NCBI GenBank assembly: GCA_049965715.1
Contig: JBMFWA010000007.1
Coordinates: forward strand, 1-64,000
Origin: JAKAFX01 sp049965715
GTDB taxonomy: Archaea > Thermoplasmatota > Thermoplasmata > Thermoplasmatales > Thermoplasmataceae
Length of the DNA: 64,000 nucleotides
Direction: 5' to 3'
In this document: positions 51,488-59,784 of the stretch, one piece after another
How the letters are laid out: each line of letters begins with the position of its first letter
Position numbering within the stretch: the stretch's first letter is position 1
The notes under the pieces: generated by a model
Told to the model about the DNA's origin: nothing
The model's database searches: none
The model's input: the letters and a program-made list of their open reading frames with translations, nothing else
Program-made: the position numbers and the translations under genes

Positions 51488-51865
51488 CTAAAGTTCGTCA
51501 GCCACTCTACCTGAACTTAAAGCATCTTCCACGTATTTTTTAATTACAACCGCGTTATTATGCTCTGTATCGGCTGCACTGTATAAAATCGTAACAGGGC
51601 CGTTTCTCAATTTTCTGATTAGATTGGCAACTTCTGGGTTCTGGTCCAGTTCTTTTATGTACATTTCCTTGAACTGATCCCATTTGCTCACATCATGGTT
51701 GAAGAAAACCCTGAGAGGTGTCGATGGTGCAATATCCTTCATCCAGAGATCTATTCTGGCGTTACTCACGCTCACCCCTCTCGGCCATAACCTGTCAACT
51801 AGAATCCTGAATCCATCATCACTTTCAACAGGGTCGTAAATTCTCTTTATTTTCAACGTATTCAT
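51488..51865 (-). CDS. DUF488 family protein
   Basis: A 125-residue protein with the full DUF488 pattern: IKRIYDPVESDDGFRILVDRLWPRGVS, WMKDIAPSTPLRVFFNHD, FKEMYIKELDQNPE and VTILYSAADTEHNNAVVIKKYVED. The family is widespread and has no firmly established function. The gene stands alone, convergent with trmG10. Confidence 0.88.
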   Translation of the reverse strand: MNTLKIKRIYDPVESDDGFRILVDRLWPRGVSVSNARIDLWMKDIAPSTPLRVFFNHDVSKWDQFKEMYIKELDQNPEVANLIRKLRNGPVTILYSAADTEHNNAVVIKKYVEDALSSGRVADEL

Positions 51866-52079
51866 GTTATAAAGGATGCTTTCATTGTAGTTTTAGTTTT
51901 CTCAAAATCTATACAATTTGCTTCCTGCGCAGGAATGCACTAACGCCCATTGCCCAAGTTCCTAACTGATGTTATAGAATAAACGGTGAAAATGCAATCG
52001 TAATTGAGAATTAATGAGGTAGCACGCACACTATTCTGAGAGGTGAAAATAAATGAGTTATGATATACATATAACAATA

Positions 52080-52090
52080 TATTTATATAT
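52080..52090 (+). promoter_or_regulatory. TATA box of the MFS-deoC operon
   Basis: A TATTTATATAT stretch is centred about 25 bases before the ATG at 52111, with no Shine-Dalgarno. It is the strongest TATA-like box in the region, which suggests a leaderless and well expressed operon. Confidence 0.55.
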
Positions 52091-52110
52091 AGAATGCGGT
52101 TCATTTCTGG

Positions 52111-53520
52111 ATGGTAACCGAAACAGCAACAAACACGAGAACAGCAGAAAAGAAGACGAATGTGCGATGGGTAATACCTGTAATGCTTTTTATTGCCATA
52201 ATGTTCAACTACGCAGACAGGGTAATTTGGGTCATTACCGCACCTGCATTTGCCTATTCGTTTGGATGGGTTTCTTCAATAGCTAACTACGGTGCGAAAG
52301 GGGCAGCTGGAGGAACAGGTCTTGCTAATTACACGCTTATACTGTTTGCATGGTCTCTTGCCTATGCTCTTTTCAATTTTCCAGGAGGAACGATTGTAGA
52401 TAAGTTGGGCCTCAGGAAATCTATGGCTACATTCTATGCTATATGGTCTGCGTTCACAGCGCTCACCGCTGCAACATTCAGTTTCCTTTCAATGCTTATC
52501 GTAAGGGTATTCATGGGCGCTGGTGAAGGTCCTGTATGGCCCGTGAATGCAAAATCAGCAAAGAACTGGACAAACAGATACGATGAATCCAAGGCTTACA
52601 CCTGGGCCGGTGCAGGTCAGGCAGTAGGTCCGGTAGTTGCGGCTACGCTTGGTGTCTTAATATATCATTTCTACGGATGGCCAGGTCCATTCATATTTTT
52701 TGGTCTGCTAGGTCTGCTGTTTGCAGCAATCTGGTACTATTATGTGAGAGACACACCAGATGTCCATAAGGGGGTAAATGCTGCAGAACTCGCATATATT
52801 AATGAAGGAAAGAACAAAAGTGAAAGGTCAACAAAGAAACTTCCTGCGAAACTTGTTTGGAAGAGTACGCTCAAGATGATATTTGGAACCCAGGCGGGTA
52901 TTGGCACGCTGCTTGTCTTCCTTTCATTTGGATATATTCTGTTCACGTTTCTCTACTGGCTTCCGGGGCTCATGTTCACCACATTTGCCCATTCTGTTAC
53001 AACAAGCGGACTATACACAGCTGCGGTTGATTCAGCTCTTATAGTAGGTTTTCTGGGATCGGGACCACTTAATGATGGACTACTCAGGAAATTCAGTAAG
53101 GTCAATGCCAGAAGAATAGGATCACTGGTTCCAATGAGCCTTATGATTGTCATGGTAGGACTTTCATATTTCACCGGTACAGCTAAGGAACTGGTTCCAA
53201 CAGCAATACTTCTTGCAGCTGGTGCCGGACTGATGAACCTGACTGTCGGTTCATGGGCAGTAAATGCAATCGATCTTGCACCTACTGGCACTGCTGGAAC
53301 TGTATATGGATTTTATAATGGATCACTCAACCTTGTGGGGGCATTCAACTCTCTAATAGTTGGTGTGCTGTTCATAAAATATGGGGCAGTTGTTGGGTTC
53401 ACAAGTTCGATCATATTCATGGCGCTCTTCATCGGAGGTTATGTGGGACTGATCAGGAAAGACAGCTGGGACAAGGCAATGAAACTCAGGGATCAGCTGA
53501 CACTGGAAGCTGACCAGTAA
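52111..53520 (+). CDS. MFS transporter (anion:cation symporter-like, 12 TM)
   Basis: A 469-residue major facilitator with about 12 membrane helices. It has the motif A-like DKLGLRKSMATFYAIWS after TM2, RVFMGAGEGPVWPVNAKSAKNW in TM4-5, and a long central loop. RVFMGAGEGP is typical of the ACS subfamily, which transports sugar acids, phosphosugars and phthalate. As deoC follows, the substrate may be a deoxynucleoside, deoxyribose or another aldehyde-yielding sugar; this is inferred from context only. Confidence 0.86.
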   Translation: MVTETATNTRTAEKKTNVRWVIPVMLFIAIMFNYADRVIWVITAPAFAYSFGWVSSIANYGAKGAAGGTGLANYTLILFAWSLAYALFNFPGGTIVDKLGLRKSMATFYAIWSAFTALTAATFSFLSMLIVRVFMGAGEGPVWPVNAKSAKNWTNRYDESKAYTWAGAGQAVGPVVAATLGVLIYHFYGWPGPFIFFGLLGLLFAAIWYYYVRDTPDVHKGVNAAELAYINEGKNKSERSTKKLPAKLVWKSTLKMIFGTQAGIGTLLVFLSFGYILFTFLYWLPGLMFTTFAHSVTTSGLYTAAVDSALIVGFLGSGPLNDGLLRKFSKVNARRIGSLVPMSLMIVMVGLSYFTGTAKELVPTAILLAAGAGLMNLTVGSWAVNAIDLAPTGTAGTVYGFYNGSLNLVGAFNSLIVGVLFIKYGAVVGFTSSIIFMALFIGGYVGLIRKDSWDKAMKLRDQLTLEADQ

Positions 53521-53537
53521 GTGGGGACAAAGAAATC

Positions 53538-54287
53538 ATGGAATACGATGTTAAGAGGATTGCTGGTCTTATCGACCACAGTTCCCTGAAAGGGTATGCC
53601 ACGTGGGAAAACATCAGATCGCTTATAGATGAGGCATCTGAATTCGGCGCATACTCTGTCTGCATAGAACCGCTATTTGCTGAAAGAGCAAGGCACTATA
53701 TAGACAAGAATAGGCTGGATGTCAGGATAGACCTGACCCTTGATTTTCCTCTTGGAGCCCTGCCCACAACTACCAGAGAAAAACTCATAATGGAATTCTC
53801 TGGCATCTGTGAAGAGGTAGACCTTGTTACACAGATTGGGTTGGTGAGATCCGGATTTTTTGAAGAAGTAGAGCGTGACATAAACCGGATTGTGGAAACT
53901 GCGCACTCAAACGGGCTCATAATAAAAATCATCACCGAAGATGCATATACGAATGCAGAACAGAAGAGAAGACTGTATGAGATTGTATGCAGGTCTAAGG
54001 CCGACTTCATAAAGACAAGCACAGGATTCGCCGAAGCAGATTTCGCCAAAACTCTTGGCAATGAAACCGGGGCGGTGGTCAGGAACGTTGAACTTATGGC
54101 TGAAATTATAAAGAAGACAAATTCCAGCATTGGCATAAAGGTGGCCGGTGGAATCAGAAGTTATTCAGAGGCCCTGGCACTTCTCAGAGCCTCCGGTATG
54201 CCACCGGAACCAAGGCATTTTAGAATTGGAGTCAGCAGGACCAGACAGATCCTTTCAGAGGCCGGTTTAACACAGAAACAACCATGA
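53538..54287 (+). CDS. deoC: Deoxyribose-phosphate aldolase
   Basis: A class I aldolase cleaving 2-deoxyribose-5-phosphate into acetaldehyde and glyceraldehyde-3-phosphate. The 249 residues form a TIM barrel with IDHSSLKG, VDLTLDF-like RIDLTLDFPLGA, and the Schiff-base lysine Lys159 in ADFIKTSTGF. A second lysine is in IGIKVAGGIR. All catalytic positions are present. It lies 17 bases after the MFS gene and is clearly cotranscribed with it. Confidence 0.93.
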   Translation: MEYDVKRIAGLIDHSSLKGYATWENIRSLIDEASEFGAYSVCIEPLFAERARHYIDKNRLDVRIDLTLDFPLGALPTTTREKLIMEFSGICEEVDLVTQIGLVRSGFFEEVERDINRIVETAHSNGLIIKIITEDAYTNAEQKRRLYEIVCRSKADFIKTSTGFAEADFAKTLGNETGAVVRNVELMAEIIKKTNSSIGIKVAGGIRSYSEALALLRASGMPPEPRHFRIGVSRTRQILSEAGLTQKQP

Positions 54288-54379
54288 CCTTAACATAAAA
54301 AATTTTTTTCCATTCATCTCTTTTATCGAATCTATCTTTATCCAGGTAACACAACGTATTTTCCTCCAAGACTATTTGT

Positions 54380-55270
54380 TTAGATATATTCGTCCTTAAT
54401 CACAATGTTGCTCGGTTTTCCGTCCAGGTATTTCCTCAGATTTCTGAATGCCATCAATATTTCAGGCTCCATAAACGTTGGATCATAGGACGATCTTCTG
54501 ATTCCCGCCACGTGCGGGGTAAGTATAACATTATGCGGAACAGGCATGTTTATCTCGGGCTCGTTCCACCAGACATCAGAAAGATAGAACTTATCGGGAT
54601 TATTCTTAAGAAAAAATCTCATATCGTCCTCCTTGACGATGTTGGCTCTAGCAACATTTATTATATATTTTCCAGAGAAAATGGAAAGCAGTTTTTCATT
54701 GATAATGTTATGTGTGACTTTCGTATAGGGAACGGAAATCAGTATAACGTAACTACTTTTCATCAAATCCTCAAGAGTGCTAAATGTAAATTTAACGTAA
54801 CTGTCGGGATCAGGTTTCCTGGAATATATTCCAACTTTCATTCCCACTGCAGACACAAGTCTTGCGAATGATCTGCCTATTCCGCCGTACCCAATGATTC
54901 CTGCAGTCTGGCCTTCAAGGGAATCCACAGGTCCACGAGTAAATTTACCAGACTTGGTCTCAACATCAAAGCTGACTATATTGCGGCTGGAAGAAAGAAG
55001 GAGTGCCAGAGCGTGCTGTGCAACTGACTTTGAAAACGCTCCAGCATTGCTCAACAAAACAACATTTTCTGGAAACTCTTTGAAATCTATGTGATCAACG
55101 CCTGCACTCAGTGTCTGAACAATTATGGTATTCTTGCCTAATTCAGGCTTGCCCTGTGTGACAACTATTTCAGGGGGATTTTCTGGAAACAGTTCAATGG
55201 GCAAACGAGCGATTCTGGAGCACTTCCTGACCAAATCATCATCTGCCTGGAAGTACAAACCTATTCTCAT
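54380..55270 (-). CDS. D-isomer-specific 2-hydroxyacid dehydrogenase
   Basis: A 296-residue NAD-dependent dehydrogenase. The Rossmann motif is TAGIIGYGGIGRSFARLVS, then YIINVARANIVKEDD; the catalytic Glu lies in the NEPEINMP region and the His in VILTPHVAG, where the arginine-equivalent is in ARANIV. QTLSAGVDHIDFKEFP is the substrate-domain hallmark. The substrate could be glyoxylate, hydroxypyruvate or a phosphonate-type acid. It is convergent with deoC with 92 bases between. Confidence 0.85.
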   Translation of the reverse strand: MRIGLYFQADDDLVRKCSRIARLPIELFPENPPEIVVTQGKPELGKNTIIVQTLSAGVDHIDFKEFPENVVLLSNAGAFSKSVAQHALALLLSSSRNIVSFDVETKSGKFTRGPVDSLEGQTAGIIGYGGIGRSFARLVSAVGMKVGIYSRKPDPDSYVKFTFSTLEDLMKSSYVILISVPYTKVTHNIINEKLLSIFSGKYIINVARANIVKEDDMRFFLKNNPDKFYLSDVWWNEPEINMPVPHNVILTPHVAGIRRSSYDPTFMEPEILMAFRNLRKYLDGKPSNIVIKDEYI

Positions 55271-55320
55271 TCACAGACATTTTCAAGATTCAGATAAAAG
55301 TTTTTGACATGAAAACTTGG

Positions 55321-55854
55321 CTAGTTTTTCCTCATACTCACAATGATATCCTTAATCTCCTGCAATTCCCTGATACGTATATCGTTAGGCCCCCTGATAG
55401 GAAAACTTGAAACGTAGACCAGTGAGTCAAATAATTTTGCATTGCCGAGGCCCAATGCAACCCTCCTCGAGCCTGAAAATTTAGAGTAGGTGATCTTCCC
55501 AATGAAACACACAATTAAGGGCTTTTTCTCTTGAATCACCCTTTTAATCCTGATTATCCCGCCCTTTTCTTCATTCTTTCTCAGTTTTGTGGTATCCTTT
55601 GTGGGTCTATTAACGAGGTTCATAAAACCATATGATTTGGAGAATTCTCTGAGATAGAAATTCTTCAGTCTTTCATCATCTCTTAGTTCTTCTATGCCGA
55701 CCCCAATAAGTCCTGCCCTTGAAAGGTTGTACCAGAAGTTCTTGTTGTTGGAGAACGGAACGCCTCTCCTGTAAGACCCTGGATGGGGGTTTATTCCAAT
55801 GAAGAGAATGTCGGGTCTTTCAGGTATTACGTACTTTATTGCTTCCCATGACAT
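55321..55854 (-). CDS. TDG/Mug-type uracil-DNA glycosylase
   Basis: A 177-residue base-excision enzyme of the uracil-DNA glycosylase superfamily, thymine-DNA glycosylase/Mug branch. The catalytic motif A is LFIGINPHPGSYRRGVPF with the asparagine of GINP preserved, followed by NKNFWYNLSRAGL. The C-terminal motif B is represented by SSFPIRGPND where family members have NPS(G/S)xN. It would remove uracil or thymine from G-mispairs. It is 50 bases upstream of the dehydrogenase in the same direction. Confidence 0.82.
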   Translation of the reverse strand: MSWEAIKYVIPERPDILFIGINPHPGSYRRGVPFSNNKNFWYNLSRAGLIGVGIEELRDDERLKNFYLREFSKSYGFMNLVNRPTKDTTKLRKNEEKGGIIRIKRVIQEKKPLIVCFIGKITYSKFSGSRRVALGLGNAKLFDSLVYVSSFPIRGPNDIRIRELQEIKDIIVSMRKN

Positions 55855-56129
55855 TGAACATCATCTGAATACTATCTAAAACACATGCCTCTGAATAATC
55901 TTCTCCATTGAATCCCGCATTGATTTTTCATCGGACACTCAGACCGAAGAGCATTTGCATACTCTGACACTTCTTTAAGAGTCGTTAATGAAAGCAGATA
56001 TAAACCTTGATTAACCGATACCATATCAGAATAATTTATTCCTGTCATTGTGGCATATACAAAGTTTTGTAATACTGATGTCAGATTTACAGCACTGCTT
56101 ATCTAGGATGAGTACCTTACATTCATTAA

Positions 56130-56579
56130 TTGAACAATTCAGAGAAATTGTCTAAAGCAATAGATTTCATTTTCTACACCCTGACGGTCATCATAATCAT
56201 CATGATCTCTTCAATTAACTCACTTTTCCTTATTGCCCCTCCGTATGCAGTAACGGCTTATCTCATCATTTTTGAGCATGGGGGAAAGTATTCAAAGAAG
56301 AAGTCAGTGCTCGTCTCCTACTTATTTGTGATATTTTCTTCGGAATTCATACACCTGACACTGGGAATCTCACCAGTTTATATGACTGTCAATGTTATTG
56401 TAGTATCTGCCTTCATATCTGTCACCGACTTTAAACATCCGCCTGCCATCGCACTGACCATTTTCTCGTATATTGTCCACAGTACACTGTATTTTGCAAT
56501 AACTTCTATCATGGTATTACTGGTAATTATAATTCTCGCATATTCAATGGATTACACAAAGGCACACTTTCCCAACTAG
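56130..56579 (+). CDS. HPP family-like integral membrane protein
   Basis: A 149-residue protein with four to five membrane helices. It has APPYAVTAYLIIFEHGGKYS, where a plant and bacterial HPP protein would have PFGAxAVLLFG, and DFKHPPAIALTIF with the HPP motif itself. HPP proteins include nitrite or anion transporters of plastids, but function here is unknown. It begins with TTG; no in-frame ATG occurs before the second helix. An AT-rich sequence precedes it. The gene is convergent with the Nramp-type gene. Confidence 0.6.
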   Translation: MNNSEKLSKAIDFIFYTLTVIIIIMISSINSLFLIAPPYAVTAYLIIFEHGGKYSKKKSVLVSYLFVIFSSEFIHLTLGISPVYMTVNVIVVSAFISVTDFKHPPAIALTIFSYIVHSTLYFAITSIMVLLVIIILAYSMDYTKAHFPN

Positions 56580-56676
56580 GAATCCATGAGTTGAAATGGC
56601 ATAACTGTGGTCTTGACTTTCCGAATACCTCACGCATGTGTGCCCAAGCTCGAAAAACGAATCTTTTTCGGTGCCC

Positions 56677-57924
56677 TTAAATTACTGCAAGAATGCCAAA
56701 GGACAGGACAAACATCACGCTTGTCCAGTACGCCAATTCACTTTTCCCTGTCAGGGAAAAATTCTTCATTAGGGATTTTTTTCTGGCCAGCAGACCCATG
56801 ACAATTGCAGGACCGATGAGTACAAATACAAACAGAACAAGAAGGGTCAAAACTGCATTGATCAGCATGGTCATCGGCAATACAAGTGCTACTATCAAAG
56901 CAGGAAAACTTTCAACAATATAGACAAGCGTAGCCCTGTCTCTCTTAAGTCCCAGGACCTCGACGAATCCCCACGCACTCCCCAGGGAAATCACGACCAG
57001 TGCCAGAAAAGCAGCTCCTATGAGGCCTATACCGAAGAGGTATGGAGAGAAAGCTCCAGCTATTGTCGAAAGCGCTCCGGCAAGTTCTGAAACAGAGGCA
57101 AAGTCTGTTGTGGGAGTCACTCCGCTCATTGTCATTTCAACAATTATCATCAACATCTCACTGACGATTGCTCCAAACAGGGTTTCGATGCGCATTGACT
57201 TCATTGCAGTTTTCTTGAATTTAGACTCTTTTTCAGATTTATCGATCTCGTTTTCGTAGGTTTCGGCATTTTTCGATCTGACATGCACGATCTTCTCGGC
57301 CGTGGCAGAGGTCTGGAAAAATAACATGAAAGGCATTATGACGGCACCGACATTAACCGCCAAAATAAAAAGAAAATCTGGAGAAGCTGAAATGAAAACT
57401 GGATTATATGGCCTGATCCCTCTCACTATAAGAGTAGCAATGAACCCGATTATCAGCACAGAGGAAACACCGACAAGCACTGTTTCAGTGGTTCCGTATT
57501 TCCTGTGTGTGACAATCAGTATGTGAAAAATATAAAAAATTGGAAGAGATATTAAAATGGGCAACCCCAAAAGCTCGACACCTATTGCTATTCCAAGATA
57601 CTCTACAGTGTACGTTTCTACATCAGTTATCACCATTGGAACTGTGAGAAATAAGGCGGTTCTTCTTGGATAATAATCTCTAATCACTTCTCCTAGCCCC
57701 TTCTCGGTTGCAACCCCAATCCTGCCGGAAACCTCCTGAATGAGATAAAGAGGAATTACAAGTAAAAGCATGAACCATATCAGACCATACTTGAAAACTG
57801 CCCCAGTTTCAGCAGCACCTATTGTGCTGCTTGCATCCATGTCGGCAAGCATAACTAGCCATGCGGGACCAAAAAATTTCAGGTATCGTTTTACACCAGT
57901 CCAGTTCAGCAATAATAGCACCAC
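56677..57924 (-). CDS. Nramp-type divalent metal transporter
   Basis: A 415-residue protein with about 11 membrane helices. The TM1 region reads FFGPAWLVMLADMDASSTIG, in which the canonical DPGN metal-binding motif is replaced by DMDAS. The TM6 region is GAVIMPFMLFFQTSA, where the usual sequence is GAxxMPHNxYLHSA. The aspartate and methionine are kept, so metal binding is plausible, but it resembles the divergent Nramp-related branch. Starts with GTG at 57924 or 57921, or TTG at 57912 after an AGGGTGGTG. A perfect DtxR-like palindrome overlaps the promoter (next entry), so it is probably repressed by Fe or Mn. Confidence 0.83.
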   Translation of the reverse strand: MVLLLLNWTGVKRYLKFFGPAWLVMLADMDASSTIGAAETGAVFKYGLIWFMLLLVIPLYLIQEVSGRIGVATEKGLGEVIRDYYPRRTALFLTVPMVITDVETYTVEYLGIAIGVELLGLPILISLPIFYIFHILIVTHRKYGTTETVLVGVSSVLIIGFIATLIVRGIRPYNPVFISASPDFLFILAVNVGAVIMPFMLFFQTSATAEKIVHVRSKNAETYENEIDKSEKESKFKKTAMKSMRIETLFGAIVSEMLMIIVEMTMSGVTPTTDFASVSELAGALSTIAGAFSPYLFGIGLIGAAFLALVVISLGSAWGFVEVLGLKRDRATLVYIVESFPALIVALVLPMTMLINAVLTLLVLFVFVLIGPAIVMGLLARKKSLMKNFSLTGKSELAYWTSVMFVLSFGILAVI

Positions 57925-57981
57925 CCTGATACACTAAACTTGCGCATTGAAAGCGCTATCGTGCGAAGTCCCGTCTCCAAA

Positions 57982-57994
57982 GCAATATCATAAG
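57982..57994 (-). promoter_or_regulatory. TATA-like box of the Nramp-type gene
   Basis: On the minus strand CTTATGATATTGC lies about 60 bases before the start codon, so the mRNA would have a leader of around 38 bases. The palindromic operator is only 2 bases upstream of it. Confidence 0.4.
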
Positions 57995-57996
57995 GG

Positions 57997-58014
57997 AATT
58001 AGGCAAACCTAATT
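57997..58014. promoter_or_regulatory. DtxR/IdeR-like operator of the Nramp-type gene
   Basis: AATTAGGCAAACCTAATT is a perfect 7-base inverted repeat with a 4-base centre. It matches the TTAGG-n-CCTAA form known for DtxR/IdeR/MntR-type repressor sites. It lies just upstream of the TATA-like box, where a bound repressor would block TFB or TBP. A further AGCCTAATTT at 58023-58032 may be a second half-site. No repressor gene is in the window. Confidence 0.6.
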
Positions 58015-58609
58015 AAATGTTCAGCCTAATTTGAAATAACCATAGTTTCAGCGCTATCGATTCTGAAGGAATCTGGAAACTGGAAAATGTTCTCACTTGG
58101 TTTTCACAATCTGATTCCTGTTTGTTTTTGCCATCAATAATGCGTCTGAATTTCAGCACTAACAACTAATAATACGAATACCATCGAATTTTATTGGCAG
58201 ACCTATCTACTGACTCAAACAGCTGTATACCTATTGGCTTCTTAACATCCTCTACCGTCTTTCAAAGAAAGCTTCCCGCTTCAAAGGATGCTGGCTGAAT
58301 CTCCATGGGTTTGAATTATCCTTAGCCGGAAGGTGCCCCGTCCTTCATGCTTAACCGAATGACTTTACAGATGCAGGCACGCATGAAGCAATATGCGATC
58401 CGATCTTTCTCGTTCCTGTCTACCAGCGGACAAGTAAAAATACTGTGCAAAATAACAAGGTTTTCACACGCTTTCATCTCCTATCCTGCGAAAGGGCAAT
58501 TCCCGATCGCATATGTTAAACATTATATTATATCAAAAAAAGAAAAATCTGCGCATGAATATACCAGAGAGGTATTCCGATAGCTCTATGGATTAAGCGC
58601 GTGTTTTCA
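58015..58609. other. Long intergenic stretch with possible IS605/TnpB remnant
   Basis: Nearly 600 bases with no convincing gene. A frame ending at a TGA near 58295 encodes a peptide with a tail like TSSTVFQRKLPASKDAG, which faintly resembles TnpB C-termini. It is followed by a small hairpin, GAAGG and CCTTC with an 8-base loop, at 58329-58346. This would fit a decayed IS200/IS605 right end. A 78-codon ORF further on (58347-58583) has no protein-like features. Confidence 0.3.
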
Positions 58610-59047
58610 TTAATATCCCGCATAACGACATTTCCAATCAGCAGGAAGTACAGCTTTTTCGATGAACGCCGCATCCATTTTATCGAAGTTTCCGTAAATG
58701 AAAGATTCCTCGAAGGCATTATGCTCAATCAGAATATCGAGGAGTTTTTTTGAAATATCACTGATCAGATCAGCACTGTTATTGTTGGAGTTGAGGAATT
58801 TCAATAATCTGAAAACTTCACCGTGCTGCATTTCCAGAAAGTTAACATCCCTATTACTTTCAGGAGGTAACATAGGAAACAGTATTTCTTCTTCGATGTA
58901 GATATGTCGCTTGAGCATCTCTGTGACTACTGCAATTGATTCCTTGTCCACATAGCCTTTAATAGACTCCTTTAGCACCAGGTCAAGAATTTCGTTAGTG
59001 TCCTGATGATCTTTTGTCATGAAATATTCTACACTCTCATCATGCAT
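58610..59047 (-). CDS. Hemerythrin-like domain protein
   Basis: A 145-residue four-helix protein with the hemerythrin HHE pattern: KDHQDTNEIL, LKRHIYIEEEILFPML, LEMQHGEVFRLL and LIEHNAFEESFIY. These supply paired histidines and glutamates for a di-iron centre. Such proteins bind O2 or NO, or sense redox state or iron. The ATG at 59047 follows a TTATAAATAA box by about 25-30 bases with no binding site in between, so it is probably leaderless; a TTG at 59053 is less likely. Confidence 0.83.
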   Translation of the reverse strand: MHDESVEYFMTKDHQDTNEILDLVLKESIKGYVDKESIAVVTEMLKRHIYIEEEILFPMLPPESNRDVNFLEMQHGEVFRLLKFLNSNNNSADLISDISKKLLDILIEHNAFEESFIYGNFDKMDAAFIEKAVLPADWKCRYAGY

Positions 59048-59186
59048 GTACAAATTTCAGCAAGGCATCAGGCTTATAAATAATCACCTTCTTCAAAGTA
59101 TCCCGTTCAACAATACAGAAATTACAGATAACAAAACAAGTTTCAAATGCTAATAATGAAGCCTACGAGAGGATAATGGCAAATTC

Positions 59187-59339
59187 TTAAATTTCTTCCG
59201 GGTTTCCAGATTCTTCCATGGCATGCATCCTTTCGTGCTCAAGGATCTCATTTGCATTCGAAGTCCTAAAATTATGCTTATCACAGCAGTGTATTGGAAT
59301 TCCGTTTTCACCGATTTTTTCCTTTCTCCAAAACGTCAT
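59187..59339 (-). CDS. Small Cys/His-rich protein (50 aa), possible zinc finger
   Basis: A 50-residue ORF starting MTFWRKEKIG, with IHCCDKHNF and then LEHERMHAMEE. The C-C ... H and H-x3-H positions around a central helix recall a C2H2-type zinc finger, though the first pair is adjacent rather than spaced by two. The TATA-like AAATATTTATT lies about 25 bases before the ATG, ideal for a leaderless gene. It is next to the hemerythrin gene on the same strand. I do not know its function. Confidence 0.6.
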   Translation of the reverse strand: MTFWRKEKIGENGIPIHCCDKHNFRTSNANEILEHERMHAMEESGNPEEI

Positions 59340-59711
59340 CACAATTATAATAAGTCTCAACTAATAAATATTTCGATTTGAACGATTGAATACAAATATT
59401 TTAATCGACTTTGACAATATATGAATGTTTCTTGCAAAGGTCCTTGAATGGGCATGTTTCTTATTCTAATAAAGTGGTTTTCTAATTAAGACGATCGCAA
59501 TATTCTATTTTTCAATTCCAGTTATGGGATATTGCAGTGCATTCCCGTGGCACCCAGTTTTGAGCTTTTATCCACTGTGCCCGAAGATAGACTGTCCATG
59601 ACTATTATTGCATTGAGATAATAGATCCCGCAATTACCCGGCATTGCGAATTGATTCGTGAAAGTTTCCACATAAATATTGGAATCTTGGATGATAGTCC
59701 GCAATTGGGAG
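59340..59711. other. Intergenic stretch before the tRNA gene
   Basis: About 370 AT-rich bases holding the promoter of the 50-residue Cys/His protein at its left end. A 60-codon minus-strand ORF at 59522-59704 lacks a recognisable product and a convincing start signal, so I do not call it. Nothing else is evident. Confidence 0.5.
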
Positions 59712-59784
59712 CGGACCCGCCGGGATTCGAACCCGGATTATAGGCTCCGGAGGCCTATGTGATGGTCCATTACACTACGGGCCC
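59712..59784 (-). tRNA. tRNA-Arg (anticodon CCG)
   Basis: A 73-base tRNA with a 7-bp acceptor stem (GGGCCCG paired with CGGGTCC, one G-U), an anticodon arm TAGGC-CTCCGGA-GCCTA giving anticodon CCG, and a T arm CCGGG-TTCGAAT-CCCGG. CCA is not encoded. There is no intron. It reads arginine codon CGG. Its first ten bases are also the last codons and the TAG stop of the upstream adenosine-specific kinase gene on the same strand. Confidence 0.95.

Noticed and set aside
52053..52286. 77-codon plus-strand ORF overlapping the MFS start
   Set aside because: Its 5' part spans the TATA box and the rest is an out-of-frame copy of the MFS gene; the MFS frame is clearly the real one.
58347..58583. 78-codon plus-strand ORF upstream of the hemerythrin gene
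   Set aside because: No homologous-looking motif, several Met codons in a row and no binding site; treated as intergenic.
59522..59704. 60-codon minus-strand ORF next to the tRNA
   Set aside because: No start signal and no recognisable motif; probably chance.
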